Shown: in pieces, positions 25,921 through 39,403 of the stretch
Layout: every line of letters starts with the position of its first letter
How positions within the stretch are numbered: the stretch's first letter is position 1
Assembly: GCF_021134715.1 (NCBI RefSeq)
Contig: NC_060018.1
Location: forward strand, 1,426,001-1,490,000
Length of the DNA stretch: 64,000 bases
Source of the DNA: Daphnia pulex
Lineage: Eukaryota; Arthropoda; Branchiopoda; Diplostraca; Daphniidae
Reading direction: 5' to 3'
Notes under the pieces: generated by a model
The model's input: only the letters and a program-made list of their open reading frames with translations
Databases searched by the model: none
What the model was told of the DNA's origin: nothing
Made by a program: the position numbers and the translations under genes

Positions 25921-27001
25921 TTTGATTTCACCGGTCCCGCATGTCTTGTTGCATCATTTTGATTGAGTGAATGGGTGATTCATAATTCTCGGGTCCTCAA
26001 AATTTTTATATTATTTGGCTAGTTTATTAGTCTCCCGATGTATGGTGGTCGACATGTATCAACAGCTCTTATTTATTTATGGATCTAAATTGATGACTTT
26101 AGTGTGCGTGTTGGTGATACCATGGGTTATGAATGTGCATAGTGTGAGCGACATTGGGCTTAAAAAAAAAGACGACTTCCCAACAAAGTATTCAGCTGGA
26201 TAAGAAAACGTACTAAGCCTACTTCATACATATCAATTGTTATAAAATGTTCTGGTACGGAGCGTGCTTCTTCATCTGGCTGGTAAATGGTGCGTAATTG
26301 TTTGTCGTGAGCTCTATGGACTAATTGTGGTGGTGACTGACAAGCTTGTTATTTCTTAATTTTCAAATTGTTACAGTCCTGAAATGTTAAATTTATTTAA
26401 AACTCTCACATTGACGTTTGATATTCTAATTTCAACCAGCAGTAATCGAATGCTTTTTGTTTTGGAGAGGGGACATAAGGTCCTTTTCATGTGCCCGTTA
26501 CTGCAAATACGATTCTTCTCGTTCCATCTGCCGTGGGTAATGCGTGTCATCCTTTTTGTTAGTGCTTTTTTTCATGAAAAAAAAACTCATATTCCCTACT
26601 GATGCTTTGACTGAAACTGAAAATTTTCAAATTGCCCTTGTGTGTTTGAATTCCCCTTGTTTGATTTTAGATAGCATTTTTTTTTTTTTACATTTCCTAT
26701 GAGGATGCCAATGGTCTACATTTCTAGTAAGATCTTCGGTCCAATTATTTAAAAAATGTTCTCTAATAAAAATAATCTTATCATTTGAATACATTCAAAA
26801 ATAAGAGAAACGTACATAACATCACTGGTGGCCTTACATTCATTTCATTTGACTTCCTTGTAACTTGTCGGACTTAAAGGTAAGAAAAAAATTCTCTTTA
26901 AAAAAAGTTAAAAATCACTAACTTCCTCCATGTTATGTATTTTGCCTTTGAAAAACCAATAAGATGTAAAACATATTTAAAGGAGGTAAAGCATCGGATT
27001 T
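25921..27001. other. Convergent 3' region between alpha2-delta and eIF3l
   Basis: AT-rich sequence between two convergently transcribed genes. It must contain both 3' UTRs. An AATAAA occurs near 26764 on the plus strand, but I cannot assign a polyadenylation site to either gene with confidence. Confidence 0.4.
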
Positions 27002-29244
27002 TTAAACTTTTTGTGTCTTCAATACGCGGTTAATTTCCTCGAATTTATGGATTTGTCTAATGAAGTAATCACCATAGCGCCGAGCTACTTTCGTGTCAGC
27101 AATATGGATCATTCCGCCATCGATATAGAAGTCCACCTAATGCGAGCAAAAGCGTAAATAAGATACATTCCACTAGAACTACAATTCTAAGATATTTCAC
27201 CTCAGAGCCTGATTGGAGTTCACCGTCCAATCCAGAGGTGCCTTTAGTCCAAACGACGTTCTTCATCTTATGTTTGAAGCATAGCAGATGGGTGCGGAAA
27301 TCAGTATCGGGCATTTCCAAAAACGCAGCCATTTTGGCGACAGGCATAGTAGTGTACAAACGTAGATAACTAAACAGAAAATTTATGTTAATAATACTCG
27401 GACATTCAAATCTAATGTTGAACAAATACCTGCGAATCGTTGGCAAAGTAAGTTGCTGTTGTACTTCATCCATGAAAACTTTTGCCAACTGTTGAAATGG
27501 TTCACGGCGATGATCGGCAGGTGGTGCTTCGACAGGAGGTGGAACAGGAGACAAAAATTTCGGAGAAGCGAAAGCGAATGCATTTTCGAATTCCTAACAT
27601 AATTGAACAAATTTAAATTGTTGCTTTAACTTTAAAAAATATCAACAGAAACTCACTTGAAGTTCTCCCTTTTGCATCCGCACGATGCGTTCGGCATGAG
27701 GTTTCTCTCGCAGGATCGCCTGTAGAGATTCGTCGATGCGCTGAGGATGAAGAACGAGGCACACCGACAGTAGAACGTACATTTTTTCGGTTTGTTTGTT
27801 GATCTATAAACACAAAAAAGGAGATTAAGATTTCAGTATTTCATTTCACTTAAATCTAATTGACCTGGTCATTTTGGTATGTTTTAGCCTGGTATAATGG
27901 CTTAGTGCGCTGGACGTAGAGTAGAATATGGGAAAACGTCCGAATAGCATCAGCATACCGCCTCATCATCAAATAAGCAAAACCAACATAATAGTAAGTT
28001 GAGATTTGGCAGGCAGGTACTCTGGAGTACAGAGTCTAAAATGAGATTGATGGATTACGTTTACAAGCAATGCAAATCATTTTTAATTTTGCGCTTACCT
28101 TTTTATTGAGTTCCATATTTTCAAGAACCTTAACAGCTTGATAGAAATCTCCTAATAATGAGTGGAGTCTCAGTAATCCAACAAGACTGAAGTAACCCAA
28201 CATTTTATAAAGAGGTCGGCGGCCAAATTCTCCTGCTACGGTATCGGGATCATCACCTTTGGCGTATACCTACATATCGATTGTATTAATTTTAAATTAC
28301 AACCAATAATGATTCTCTCCTTCTTACTTCCAATTGTTGGTTGATATTGGATTTGTCAACCAAAGAATACAACACATTCAATACAGAATGAATGTTCCAC
28401 AAAGTTGGGTTGATTCTGATGAATTCAAGTTCTTCAGCTGTAAAAAAAAAAAAAAAATGGTGAGAAAAGAAAAGATGGAGCATAAGATGATGGGTGTACC
28501 TGATTTCTTATGAAGAGAACAACGAAAAAGAGCAAAAGACTGGAACTGGTAGACAAATTCATCAATTATTTCCCACAGCCATTGATGAGGAAGCTCCAAA
28601 ACAACTGGACTTTTAGCACCTGTAGTAAAATGGTTTATGAAGGCTTTGGGCAAACATCTAAAAATTAGTGAAGTTAGTACTCAAAATATGGTTGAAAAGT
28701 TGACAGTAGTTGTAGTAAGACTCAAAACGTTGTTCAATTGTTGGTCCTCCTTGGATTCGTGCATAAATGTGGCGATAGTAAAGTTCCTTGTAGAGAATCA
28801 GAAACGGTTGATCATCATCCACTAATGGGGAAACTTCATCTGCATCAGGCCAAGGGGATGATTTGAAGTGCTCTTCAGTTAATTTTGGAAATCTAAATGG
28901 AGTAAAAAACAATGGATCAACAATTCAACTTTGTCTGACAGGCACTGTGGTGGGCTTACGTGTTCTCGTAGACATTCTGAATTTCATACAACTTTCCAGA
29001 GTTTACCATCTCTCGAAAATAAATAATGAATTTCTTGATCACATCCGGCATGCTATATTGAGCATATTGGGGAGCACTTCCATAGCTAGTGTATCGTTCA
29101 TTTTCAGCATCAAGCCGTGGATCCCCGGTTGGCTCATAGGCATCGGCTTCATACTCGTACTACAAATGAAAAAGTTTTTGATGATAGGTACAGAACATGT
29201 TGTAATTATTGTACACTTACATCCTCAAATTCTTCGGCATACAT
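27002..29244 (-). CDS. eIF3l: Eukaryotic translation initiation factor 3 subunit L
   Basis: Eleven exons on the minus strand (29244-29221, 29159-28960, 28892-28681, 28619-28500, 28437-28328, 28269-28099, 28035-27865, 27803-27657, 27593-27430, 27369-27201, 27136-27002) join in phase to 540 residues, close to the roughly 564 of the human protein. It is a cytoplasmic subunit of the eIF3 complex, which helps recruit the 40S ribosome to mRNA. The match is visible along the whole chain: [71 protein letters not shown], then the C-terminal PCI domain with [27 protein letters not shown] and [15 protein letters not shown]. The first coding exon is only 8 codons (MYAEEFED). The residues linking exons 3 and 4 rest on a 61-nt intron chosen for phase. 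It looks intact. Confidence 0.95.
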
Positions 29245-30560
29245 CTTTTAGGTTTTTCAATACCGATAGTTATTAAATTTCAATTGAAAATTGCGGAAAA
29301 TTGAGAAAAGTCCACGAGTAAGATTACTATTTCGATTACTAGTGGCTCTAGTGTCAAATAATAGTAGCTGCACAGCGTTGCCGCATGTACTCAACAATTT
29401 TCCAAAAGATCATCTGTCAAAAATTCGAATGTAAAAATCGATCGTCAAACTTATTTACTCCGGTTGAGATTAATTTACCTTAAACTTAACAGATTTCAAT
29501 GCTAAACGGGACTGCCATTACAATTCTGTTTTTCTGTTTTATAGCAAGTATATCAAATCATGATCAAAAGTTGATCAGGAAGTAAATATTCAAAGAAAAT
29601 GGTTACCAAAATTGTTTCAAATTTACGGATGAAGACATCAAGCACTCCAATAGCTGCATTCAGGCTGTGTTTCCCAGGAACCATAAAAACACTGCTGAGG
29701 TGGATTTGTTGCAGTTGCAGGATGGGTTGTCTAGACACATAAGTATTGATCGTGTCTGGCAGAGGTCTGCTACAACTGGGACCGAGTTTTTACGTTTCTC
29801 GCCGGCTCCGGCTCGTCCCCTGTCGCGTGATTCACCGGCATACATGTGTGTACTGCTGTCATGGTGATTATTTGCCATGTTTGGAATAAGTGTTTTGTGG
29901 TTTCATGTGACCATTATGCCTAATGCATTTAAGCAGGATTACATAAAACTATGCTGGAGTCAATGGTTAATAGTGCCGAACAGGTTTTATTACTTTGAAA
30001 TCAACTCGAAAATCGCAAACCATGATGCCGTACAAACTGGTTTTTGAATTTATACGGTTCCCGGTTTTCTTTCCTTTTAGAGACGTAATTGGCAATATTT
30101 CAATCACATACCAACCACGGAAAAGGAATGAATTTTCAAAGCGTGTTATTTCTTACCATATTCGCCACACCGATGACAATAAGTGGGTTATCTTATCTTT
30201 AATCGAAACTTTATATTTAATTCTAATATTTTACTGAACTTAAATGGAAGCAGGCATTTTTTGAAGTTTAAGATTATAACGTTCAATAAAAGGAACTAGA
30301 GACAAACCAAAAACGTTGCCCTGCAAATATTTCTCTACTTATTTAGAATTTTGATTGGGTCATATCTCCGTTTTTTAATATTCAGCCAACTATATACAGA
30401 AACATATAAACTCTGCATCTCTAGGAGCAAAAAATAACCGAAACGCGCGGACGCAAATTTCGAATCTCCCAATAAGGATTTGGCTTTCATGTTTGATTTC
30501 GTGGACCAATGGCAATGCGCAACACAATCAAGCTCCGCCCTCTTGCACCCAAGGCTGTTC
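29245..30560. other. Divergent intergenic region between eIF3l and beta-tubulin
   Basis: Contains the 5' flanks of two divergently transcribed genes. A minus-strand ATG frame of 72 codons at 29660-29878 is present but has no recognisable motif, splice context or conserved look. I regard the region as regulatory or non-coding. Confidence 0.45.
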
Positions 30561-30574
30561 ATGAGGTTATAAAT
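30506..30574 (+). promoter_or_regulatory. Beta-tubulin promoter: CCAAT and TATA boxes
   Basis: A CCAAT box at 30506-30510 and TATAAA at 30568-30573 stand about 120 bp upstream of the beta-tubulin ATG at 30688, with the spacing expected of a strong pol II promoter and a 5' UTR of roughly 90 nt. Confidence 0.6.
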
Positions 30575-30687
30575 GCCAGTCCCATTGCAAACGGAAATTC
30601 ATATCCAGAGGATTCCAGCGCGAGGCACGTTGACCGTTAAACTTGAGAGTTTTTCTCTTTCAATTTCATTTCGAAAAATATTAGAAA

Positions 30688-32794
<2,107 letters not shown>

Positions 32795-33742
32795 AAATGC
32801 AATTTTGCCCTCTCCGTCCTTGATAGAACTGCCGAAATATGTGGGAGAAATGTTTTCCATCTACTGCACTCCCAGACCGCCCTTTAGTCCAGCTGCTGAT
32901 GTCCGTGCACTTTCTTCACTTTTTAAAAACTACCATGCCTTTCGCTTCCTATCCTTTTATGCTTTCCTGACTATCTTTTCCTTTTTAGAACATCCCCTAG
33001 CAACTCTTTCGTATTTCTCCACATTCCTCGCTCTTTTTTACGTTCCCTGTTTTTATTAAGAAACAACATCCAGATCTGATCTCCTTCGACTGGACTGTCT
33101 CCCTGTGTACATTCATCTCTCTGCGCAACCATTCTGAACAAAATAAATGCAGGTTAGCCAAGTCACCAGCTGAATTCAATTTCCTCTTTCTTGCTTAATT
33201 AACCCTAATGATAATTAACACCACTTTTGCTATCTGGCATTCAGTATTGCTGGCGTATGCTTGATGCACAAAGCCTCGTTTCCATTGGTGAATTAGAGAA
33301 ATGCGAGTTTTACTTTTCCTCCCCGAAATGGAAAGGCTTGTGACTCATGTAGAAAATAACCCGTTGGGTGAATAATGCGCACGCAGCTCTAACGAACGGA
33401 CCTGCTGAGGCGGTGAGTCGTTTTGGGCATCGCCCTTGATGACGTTCATTTCAGATATCCTTGACAACGTAATTGTGATGAGCGCTGTGGCGACTGTAGG
33501 TCATCCAACACTATTGTGTCACCGACGCTGCCGATGGGATAGGCTAAAAATCTAGTATGTCTTTTATTGGACTCTATCATCCTTATATAATCCGTCTAGT
33601 TTTATTGCATTTACAGTAACGACCACGTACGGTTGAAAGGGGCTTTGTGTGAGAGGTCGTAATGTAGCCAACGAAAGGGAGCCGCTGGACTGCTGTTGTT
33701 TTATGGAAGATATGAGAAAATAAGGGAGGTAGTAAATTAAAT
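32795..33742. other. Beta-tubulin 3' UTR and intergenic region
   Basis: Pyrimidine-rich 3' UTR ending near the AATAAA at 33142-33147, followed by about 590 bp without a credible gene. A TATATAA at 33594-33600 precedes the small locus at 33743. Confidence 0.5.
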
Positions 33743-34252
33743 ATGACTAGACGTTTTGGTTGGAAAATTCCGCGGTTTCATCTCCATGACGACGACCAGG
33801 AGGCGGTTTCCAAAGCCCGAATCGAGCGGCAGCTTCACTTCGATCACCTGTTCCATAATGGTTTCATCAAACTACCAAGCAACAGCGAAAATAGGGCGAA
33901 GGACACCCATAGAAAACAATGGATCGATTGAAAACTACTACATCAAAAGTCATGCAAGCGATGAGATCAACGGTCAGTAAGAGCTGTTTTTAGTTTATTC
34001 ACGCTATGGTTATGTATGACTCATTCTTCTAAAACTGCTAATAATAAAAAATCAAGGGGAAATGTGACAAATGTCCCCCTTTCAGGCGCATCGAAATTGA
34101 TAGAACTGACAGACGGAGAGTGTCGAAAGCGAGGGGTAACGTTTTTTGGGGTAAACAATTATACACAGGAAGAGAAGAATCATGCAAAGGAGCAATCAAC
34201 AAAAGAGAAACACCCTATCAGATGGCATCATAATGCTACCAGGTTACCATAA
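33743..34252 (+). pseudogene. Small hypothetical locus, apparently frameshifted
   Basis: A TATA-like sequence at 33594 precedes ATG 33743, which opens a protein-like frame (MTRRFGWKIPRFHLHDDDQE...) ending at 33931. An overlapping frame then continues to a GTCAGT donor after 33972. It joins in phase across a 113-nt intron with a CCTTTCAG acceptor to a second exon, 34086-34252, reading GASKLIELTDGECRKRG and ending in TAA. No single frame spans both good halves, so there is either a frameshift (decay or sequence error) or a start in the second frame at ATG 33786. No family is recognised. Confidence 0.3.
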
Positions 34253-34522
34253 CAACAGACTAGTCGTTGTTTGATACAAATGACCCCCCAACAGCAATTT
34301 TTCTCAATCTTATTAAGTTAATAGTTTTCCTACTTTTTAAAATATGAGCATAGTATTCTGGGTCATTTTTATTCCCTTGCTGCAGCGCTTAAAAAAAATT
34401 ACAAAAACAAATATCCGGATATCAACGCGTAGATTATAAATCTCCTTATCTCCCGATTGATTGGCTGTTGATTCAAGTAGGTTGTTGCACCATTCAGTCA
34501 CATACAATCGCAGCATTTAAAA

Positions 34523-34732
34523 ATGTCGGAAAAAAGTGAAGTTGACAAACCTCAGCAATTAGCTCGTACGATTCTTTTGATATTTTTTTTCTGATACATC
34601 ATTAACATCTAATTTTGCACAGCTTCTCTATTTGGAAGTTGCCGATTGACAATTGCCTTAATGTGCGCGGTAGCATCTTTTGGCGCCTTCTTCATGACTA
34701 TAAATCTCGGAATGGTGATACAGAAAGCATAA
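34523..34732 (+). CDS. Putative 50-residue membrane micropeptide, SLC17-like N-terminus
   Basis: Two exons (34523-34565 and 34623-34732), separated by a 57-nt GT-AG intron, encode 50 residues starting MSEKSEVDKPQQLA. After the hydrophilic start comes FGSCRLTIALMCAVASFGAF and then MTINLGM, resembling the first transmembrane helix and the following RINLS/RVNLS motif of SLC17 (sialin/phosphate cotransporter) proteins. The frame then stops at TAA. A polyadenylation signal AATAAA lies 40 bp downstream (34772-34777), and an initiator-like TCAGT is at 34494-34498. So it looks like a complete short transcript rather than a random fragment. It may be a truncated duplicate of an SLC17 gene or a genuine micropeptide; I cannot tell which. 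Confidence 0.4.
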
Positions 34733-35262
34733 CAGAGCATACAGTAAATATATAACTGGAAGATGTAGAAAAATAAATTTTTGTATTTATTTCCTCCTTC
34801 CATTCCATGCCGCAAAATATGAACATATTAAACTTTAAATGGGCAGCGTAAAAAAAATGTCCCAAAAAGCCCCGGTCTCCCCTCCCCTCTACAAATATTT
34901 AAAACAAGAATAACTCTACACTAGGCCTATAACAATTAGAAATACCGGTCCTTTACAAATTACCCCTTTGCTTCGTAGAGTTCGTACGGTTTTGCAATCG
35001 TGAGTTTACTGCCGTACTGGCTCCCATCATGAATGAATTTATTCTTGTAATTAATTTAACTGCACCCTAATCATTGACATTTCGAATACGAACACCTTTT
35101 GTTGACGTAAATCTCCTTCTTACAATTTAAACGTAACAATTTTCGTTTAATGTTCAACATAAAATCAGCTAGAAAGCTAGAAATTTGGTTTTTCCTCTTC
35201 CGCTTATCTGAGAAAAATGAATGACAAAACAAGTTAAAATGATTTGAGATTTAAGATGAAAC
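34733..35262. other. AT-rich intergenic stretch
   Basis: Contains the AATAAA at 34772 of the preceding small gene and otherwise no coding frame or repeat that I can support. Confidence 0.5.
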
Positions 35263-35268
35263 TTTATT
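35263..35268 (-). terminator. Polyadenylation signal of the 117-residue membrane protein gene
   Basis: AATAAA on the minus strand, about 90 bp downstream of the stop codon at 35357. Confidence 0.6.
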
Positions 35269-35356
35269 TGTATCGAATAAGAGTGAACATGAAAATCATA
35301 TAGCCGAAGCCGTTGTTGCCGAAGGTGTTTGTGTTTCGGTCTTTCGACTGAATAAG

Positions 35357-35710
35357 TTATAACCAGGGACGTATACGTAATGGTCCTCCTCCATGAGTGA
35401 TATCATGCCATACCTGCCATGCCAACAAAACAATTGTAGCCAAAGCCCAAGCGCAGCAAAGTGCAAAATTTCCGATCATTTCTTCCTCAGTTTCATGCCA
35501 TAGCATCCATGCAATCCATGCCCAGAAAACAATTGAAGCGAAAGCCCAAAGTGCCAAAATTCCGCCCACCAAATTTCCTTCCGCAGTTGCATAGACCATG
35601 AAAAGAAGGCAAAGGCAACCAAAACAAACACCAAGAACACAAACCAAGAAAACCAAGAGCATTACCAAAGCCATTGCGAAAACCGAAGCCGTTGCCAAAA
35701 TTTCGACCAT
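35357..35710 (-). CDS. Small Trp/Cys-rich multipass membrane protein, unknown function
   Basis: A single-exon minus-strand frame of 117 residues starts at ATG 35708-35710 (MVEILATASVFAMALVML). It has a very long hydrophobic N-terminal stretch (about 5-42, possibly two helices), a second segment around 50-72 with repeated Trp (LWAFASIVFWAWIAWMLW), an acidic HETEEEM loop, and a last segment around 80-102 (CCAWALATIVLLAWQVWHD). It ends in a basic, proline-containing tail. A strong minus-strand TATA box (CTATATAAAGG) lies about 75 bp upstream, and AATAAA lies downstream at 35263-35268. This gives a complete intronless transcription unit, perhaps retroposed or lineage-specific. No family is recognised. 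Confidence 0.6.
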   Translation of the reverse strand: MVEILATASVFAMALVMLLVFLVCVLGVCFGCLCLLFMVYATAEGNLVGGILALWAFASIVFWAWIAWMLWHETEEEMIGNFALCCAWALATIVLLAWQVWHDITHGGGPLRIRPWL

Positions 35711-35783
35711 TCTCACGGTCTCACCACTGGTAGGTAGGATGTTTCCGTGTTTGCAATTAAAACTACTATTGTCGTTGGGGCTG

Positions 35784-35794
35784 CCTTTATATAG
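35784..35794 (-). promoter_or_regulatory. TATA box of the 117-residue membrane protein gene
   Basis: CTATATAAAGG on the minus strand, 75 bp upstream of the ATG at 35710, leaving a 5' UTR of about 45 nt. Confidence 0.6.
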
Positions 35795-36085
35795 ACTTTG
35801 CCAGAGGAATCCCGTTCCGCACTGTCCATTTCCACTGTTTTAATTAGATTCCTAATTATGTTTATGCTGTTTAACTTTTTGTATTGATTGTAATTATACT
35901 TTATGAGCTAACGAACATTGTTCAATTAGTTTTAAATGTATTGCAATTCATTTTAATCATTTAGATGCATTTTGAAATAAGGTTTTCGGAATCTCGGTCT
36001 GGAAAACGACGAGGCACCCATAGCGGCAAGTTCACCAACTAAGAAGAATGGAAGTTTAAGAATGTCTTATTATTTTTCATTGAAT

Positions 36086-37985
36086 CGGCTGTGTTTTATT
36101 TGGGCAACACCGCTTCACAATTCTCATGACAGTTCGTCTGCACGTTAATGGTTCCCGTAATTCCGTTCCTCGTCGAAGTCCTAAGTCCTAACATAAAAAT
36201 TTTCGTAGGATTTTCAATTAAGCATCATGTTATTTTAAAAAAAGTCAGCCATGTCACTGTCAGCATGTCAGCTATGGAATTGTTTTATGTGGAATGCGTT
36301 GTAAAATTTTCTTTTCGTTTTTTCTAGTAGTTTCTCTACTGCATGATCAATCGTAATTCATTTGTTAGACACTTAAACAAGTCACGTTTTAAGGAAATGT
36401 TTGAAACCACTTTGGATTCCCAGACTGCATCGTGAACCACATCGTGTGACTACAACAGTTGAAGCATGAATTCTTCTTGTGTGCATCGGATTTTCAATCT
36501 CTGTTCTGTAAGTGGTGGGTGTTGCAAGAAATTTATTTTCTCAGGATCTGTGTCTGGCTATCATCTGGCTGCTTCAACAACTCAATGCAAAAGTTTAACT
36601 GTGAACGTGAGTCTTGAGATTATTGGGTAAGGCTTATTAAGCTTTTGATTTGTGCATACTTAACATTTTCTGTAGATTAAAATTCCTCATATCTCTATCT
36701 CTTATTTCCCCAAATGTATCTAGGTTCACAAGTGTGAGTGGCAAGTAACACTCTGACTTCTCCCCAGAAAATGTATCAACTGCCAGCAACCATGCAGATG
36801 ATGGATTTGAAAAGATTATAGCTTTGAAAGCTTTTCAGTTTCCTCCAGATCTCAATTTTGGTAATCAAGTTTAAGCTCTCCTTCATCAGGTAAATATTTC
36901 CTGAAAAGTCTTATTGTTTTATGTAAGAGTATGACACAAAAGAACTGCATTCTTTCTAAATGATTTAATGTTTTCATTAAAGGGTGATGTGACGAACCAT
37001 TTAAATTCGGCTAGTCAACATTCCGTTTTTATGTAAGGTTAGGCTTGATAATCCCGTTTTTGCTTAATAGTACCGCACAGAAGTTTTCCCTTATTTTGAT
37101 CACTTCATTTCCTCAACCTAATTCCCTCTTAGCGCGTGTGTCTCTCCCCTACCCAATATATTACTTGTTCTATCCTATTCAATTCCGCGTACACCGTTTA
37201 AAGAATTAAGGTGGCTTTCATCCTTCTTTCATCTTTCGGTATTCTTGCTTTTTTTCTTACACAGAGATAAAATCTGTCTTCTAAAAATATTTTGGGGAAG
37301 GTCGGGTAAAGATGAATTAAAATTGCTTTTGTCAACTGGTGGTGGTGACTATTAAACGCACTGCAGATTTAAATTTTATTGCATTACAAAAAAGTAATCC
37401 ATTTACATAACAATTTTCGTTTCAGGCTTATCCGTTTGGAGTAGGAAATCTCTTATTACTCAAATATATTTACTGAATAATTATTCAGTAAAGACAGTTT
37501 ATCCCGTTTCCCCCGACTCGTGTGCTTGAACCTCTAAGACGCGACTTACTTGAAAGACAATATTGCGCAAACGATGTAGGAAAAGAAGAGGGCGAGAAAA
37601 ATAACGCGGTAATGTCCAAACACTGAAACCTGTTAAGCGAAGGTGAAATTGAAGTGAAATTCAGTCTATTCCGTTTCTTTTATTGCGAAATCTATTCCTG
37701 TCACTCCACTCGCATCTGATCTAGGTTGCTGTATTGAGTAGCGCATCAAAACGGAGTTTAGTTCGTCTTCTGTTCACTGTCTTACTAATTCGTTCCATAC
37801 ACTGGATGGTACCGTCCATCAGATTGGACCTGCAGAACGCACAGTCGCGGAAGTAAGGCGGTTGTGCTGCCACATCTTTCTACAGTAAATGCAATGGCAG
37901 GTTGATCATCTATGTCATCCTCCAATTAGAATTGGTATGAATCTAAAATGTTTTCGTTCTTATTTTTTTCTTATTGACTTTTGAT
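36086..37985. other. Outer left arm without a recognised gene
   Basis: No protein-like frame is supported. Several GT-AG-like segments (for example near 36544-36607 and 36724-36890) could be exons of a non-coding transcript. A perfect 24-bp palindrome sits at 37469-37492. The mirror region is 56539-58430. Confidence 0.4.
37469..37492. repeat. Perfect 24-bp palindrome (left arm copy)
   Basis: TTTACTGAATAA followed directly by its reverse complement TTATTCAGTAAA. The same sequence is kept exactly in the right arm at 57032-57055. Confidence 0.7.
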
Positions 37986-38189
37986 TCATTTAATATGTTT
38001 AACCGAGTAGAAGGTGAATCTGGACTTTCGGCCAGTGTAGCAAAGACCGGACGCCAGGTTTTGTTCCAACTCCACAACTTGCCAAACATCTGGCAGCCTG
38101 TCTTCAATCCTAAAAGTTACGCACCCTTTCCAAGCCGTTAGAAAGTGATATTTTCTATGTTTTGAGCGTTCCCCCGTCGTATTAGCCAA
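37986..38189 (-). other. Unassigned 67-codon frame (left arm)
   Basis: The frame reads ...LTAWKGCVTFRIEDRLPDVW... and LCYTGRKSRFTFYSVKHIK before a stop. It has fairly protein-like composition but lacks a convincing ATG; the frame opens at TTG. The translation is unchanged in the right arm (56335-56538), although the outer arms have diverged. It might be an internal or last exon of an unrecognised gene. No domain is identified. Confidence 0.25.
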
Positions 38190-39403
38190 TTTTGATTCCG
38201 ATTTTTTTACCGACTGTTATCTGATGTGAATTTATCGGATGAAGAACCGGAAAAGAAGTCGGAATTGGTGACTCTAGTAATGCTACAAGTTTTCCTTATT
38301 AAAGTGACGTTAACGTGACTTTATCTGTGGTCACAAAATGACTAGCAGCAACCGCTGTGGCTCTCTTTAGTCTTTAGTTCTTTACAAAGATGCGGACGTT
38401 TTTTTTTTTTTTTTTAATTGCGTAATAGGAAATGGCAATGTTGTTCGTTCCTTTAAATATGGCTGCTAGTATTCGACACGAGAATCGACAGCAACTGACA
38501 GCACTACGTAGAAGCCGTCCCGTCATGTTTGTAGAAGATATACTCCATTTAAATTTTTGATTCAAACAGCAGTGTAACAGCCGAGCTTTCTTATGTAGTT
38601 GTCAGTTTTATGTGAAATGTTTGGCTGGACGCCAAATTAGAACCGTTCGTGAATGTTGAGAAATGTATCGCTTCTATAGGTGTATTTGTGTCTTACAGGT
38701 GGCGGAGTGTCTGTTCGTGAGTGAATGAAGCAAGTTCGCCATTTGCTTTTGAGACGGTGGACCACAGGTGGACGGAAATGTCAAATGTGATGCTGTGTTT
38801 TTTGTTTTTTTTTTTACATGTTAAAATGCTGAAGTAATTTCACACAATTCGACCAAGCTGAATCGAAAGTGAACAACTCTTAAAGCAAGTAAGTGAACCG
38901 TGAGAGCTTTTACTTTTCAAAAAATCCATTTTCTAATCTACTTGGATTTATTTTGTAAAAGCATGTCGAAGATCTTCTTTCTTCTGCCTTTTTCTACGTG
39001 ATAGCTGCCATGTCATAAAGATGCGTCTTTGAGAGAGTCTCACTATATTGCAAGACAAAAGTGTGATGAAAATAGGAATACTGAAATGGTAATGTACTTT
39101 TAAGATAAATCAAGTAGGTTAGCATTTTGTTCTTGATGTCGAAGACAAGTGACATCTTATTTCGTGCTTCTAAATAAGAGCTTTTGTGTAAAGTTCTTGT
39201 TAAGAGTTGTAAATTTATTTTAATCGGTCAGTGCATAGAAATTCCCTTTATTCTTAAAAACTTGAAATGAAAGCTTAACAATGTCATGAACTTTGGTCAT
39301 CTTGATTTATTTTTCTTGAGTTTAGTGTACATTTCAAGTATATCATTATTGGTATCTTTTTTACAATTCAAATTGTTATTGTTCTTTTGCTTTGTAGATT
39401 TCC

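Noticed and set aside
29660-29878. 72-codon ATG frame on the minus strand between eIF3l and beta-tubulin
   Set aside because: No motif, no promoter or splice context, and composition is not convincing.
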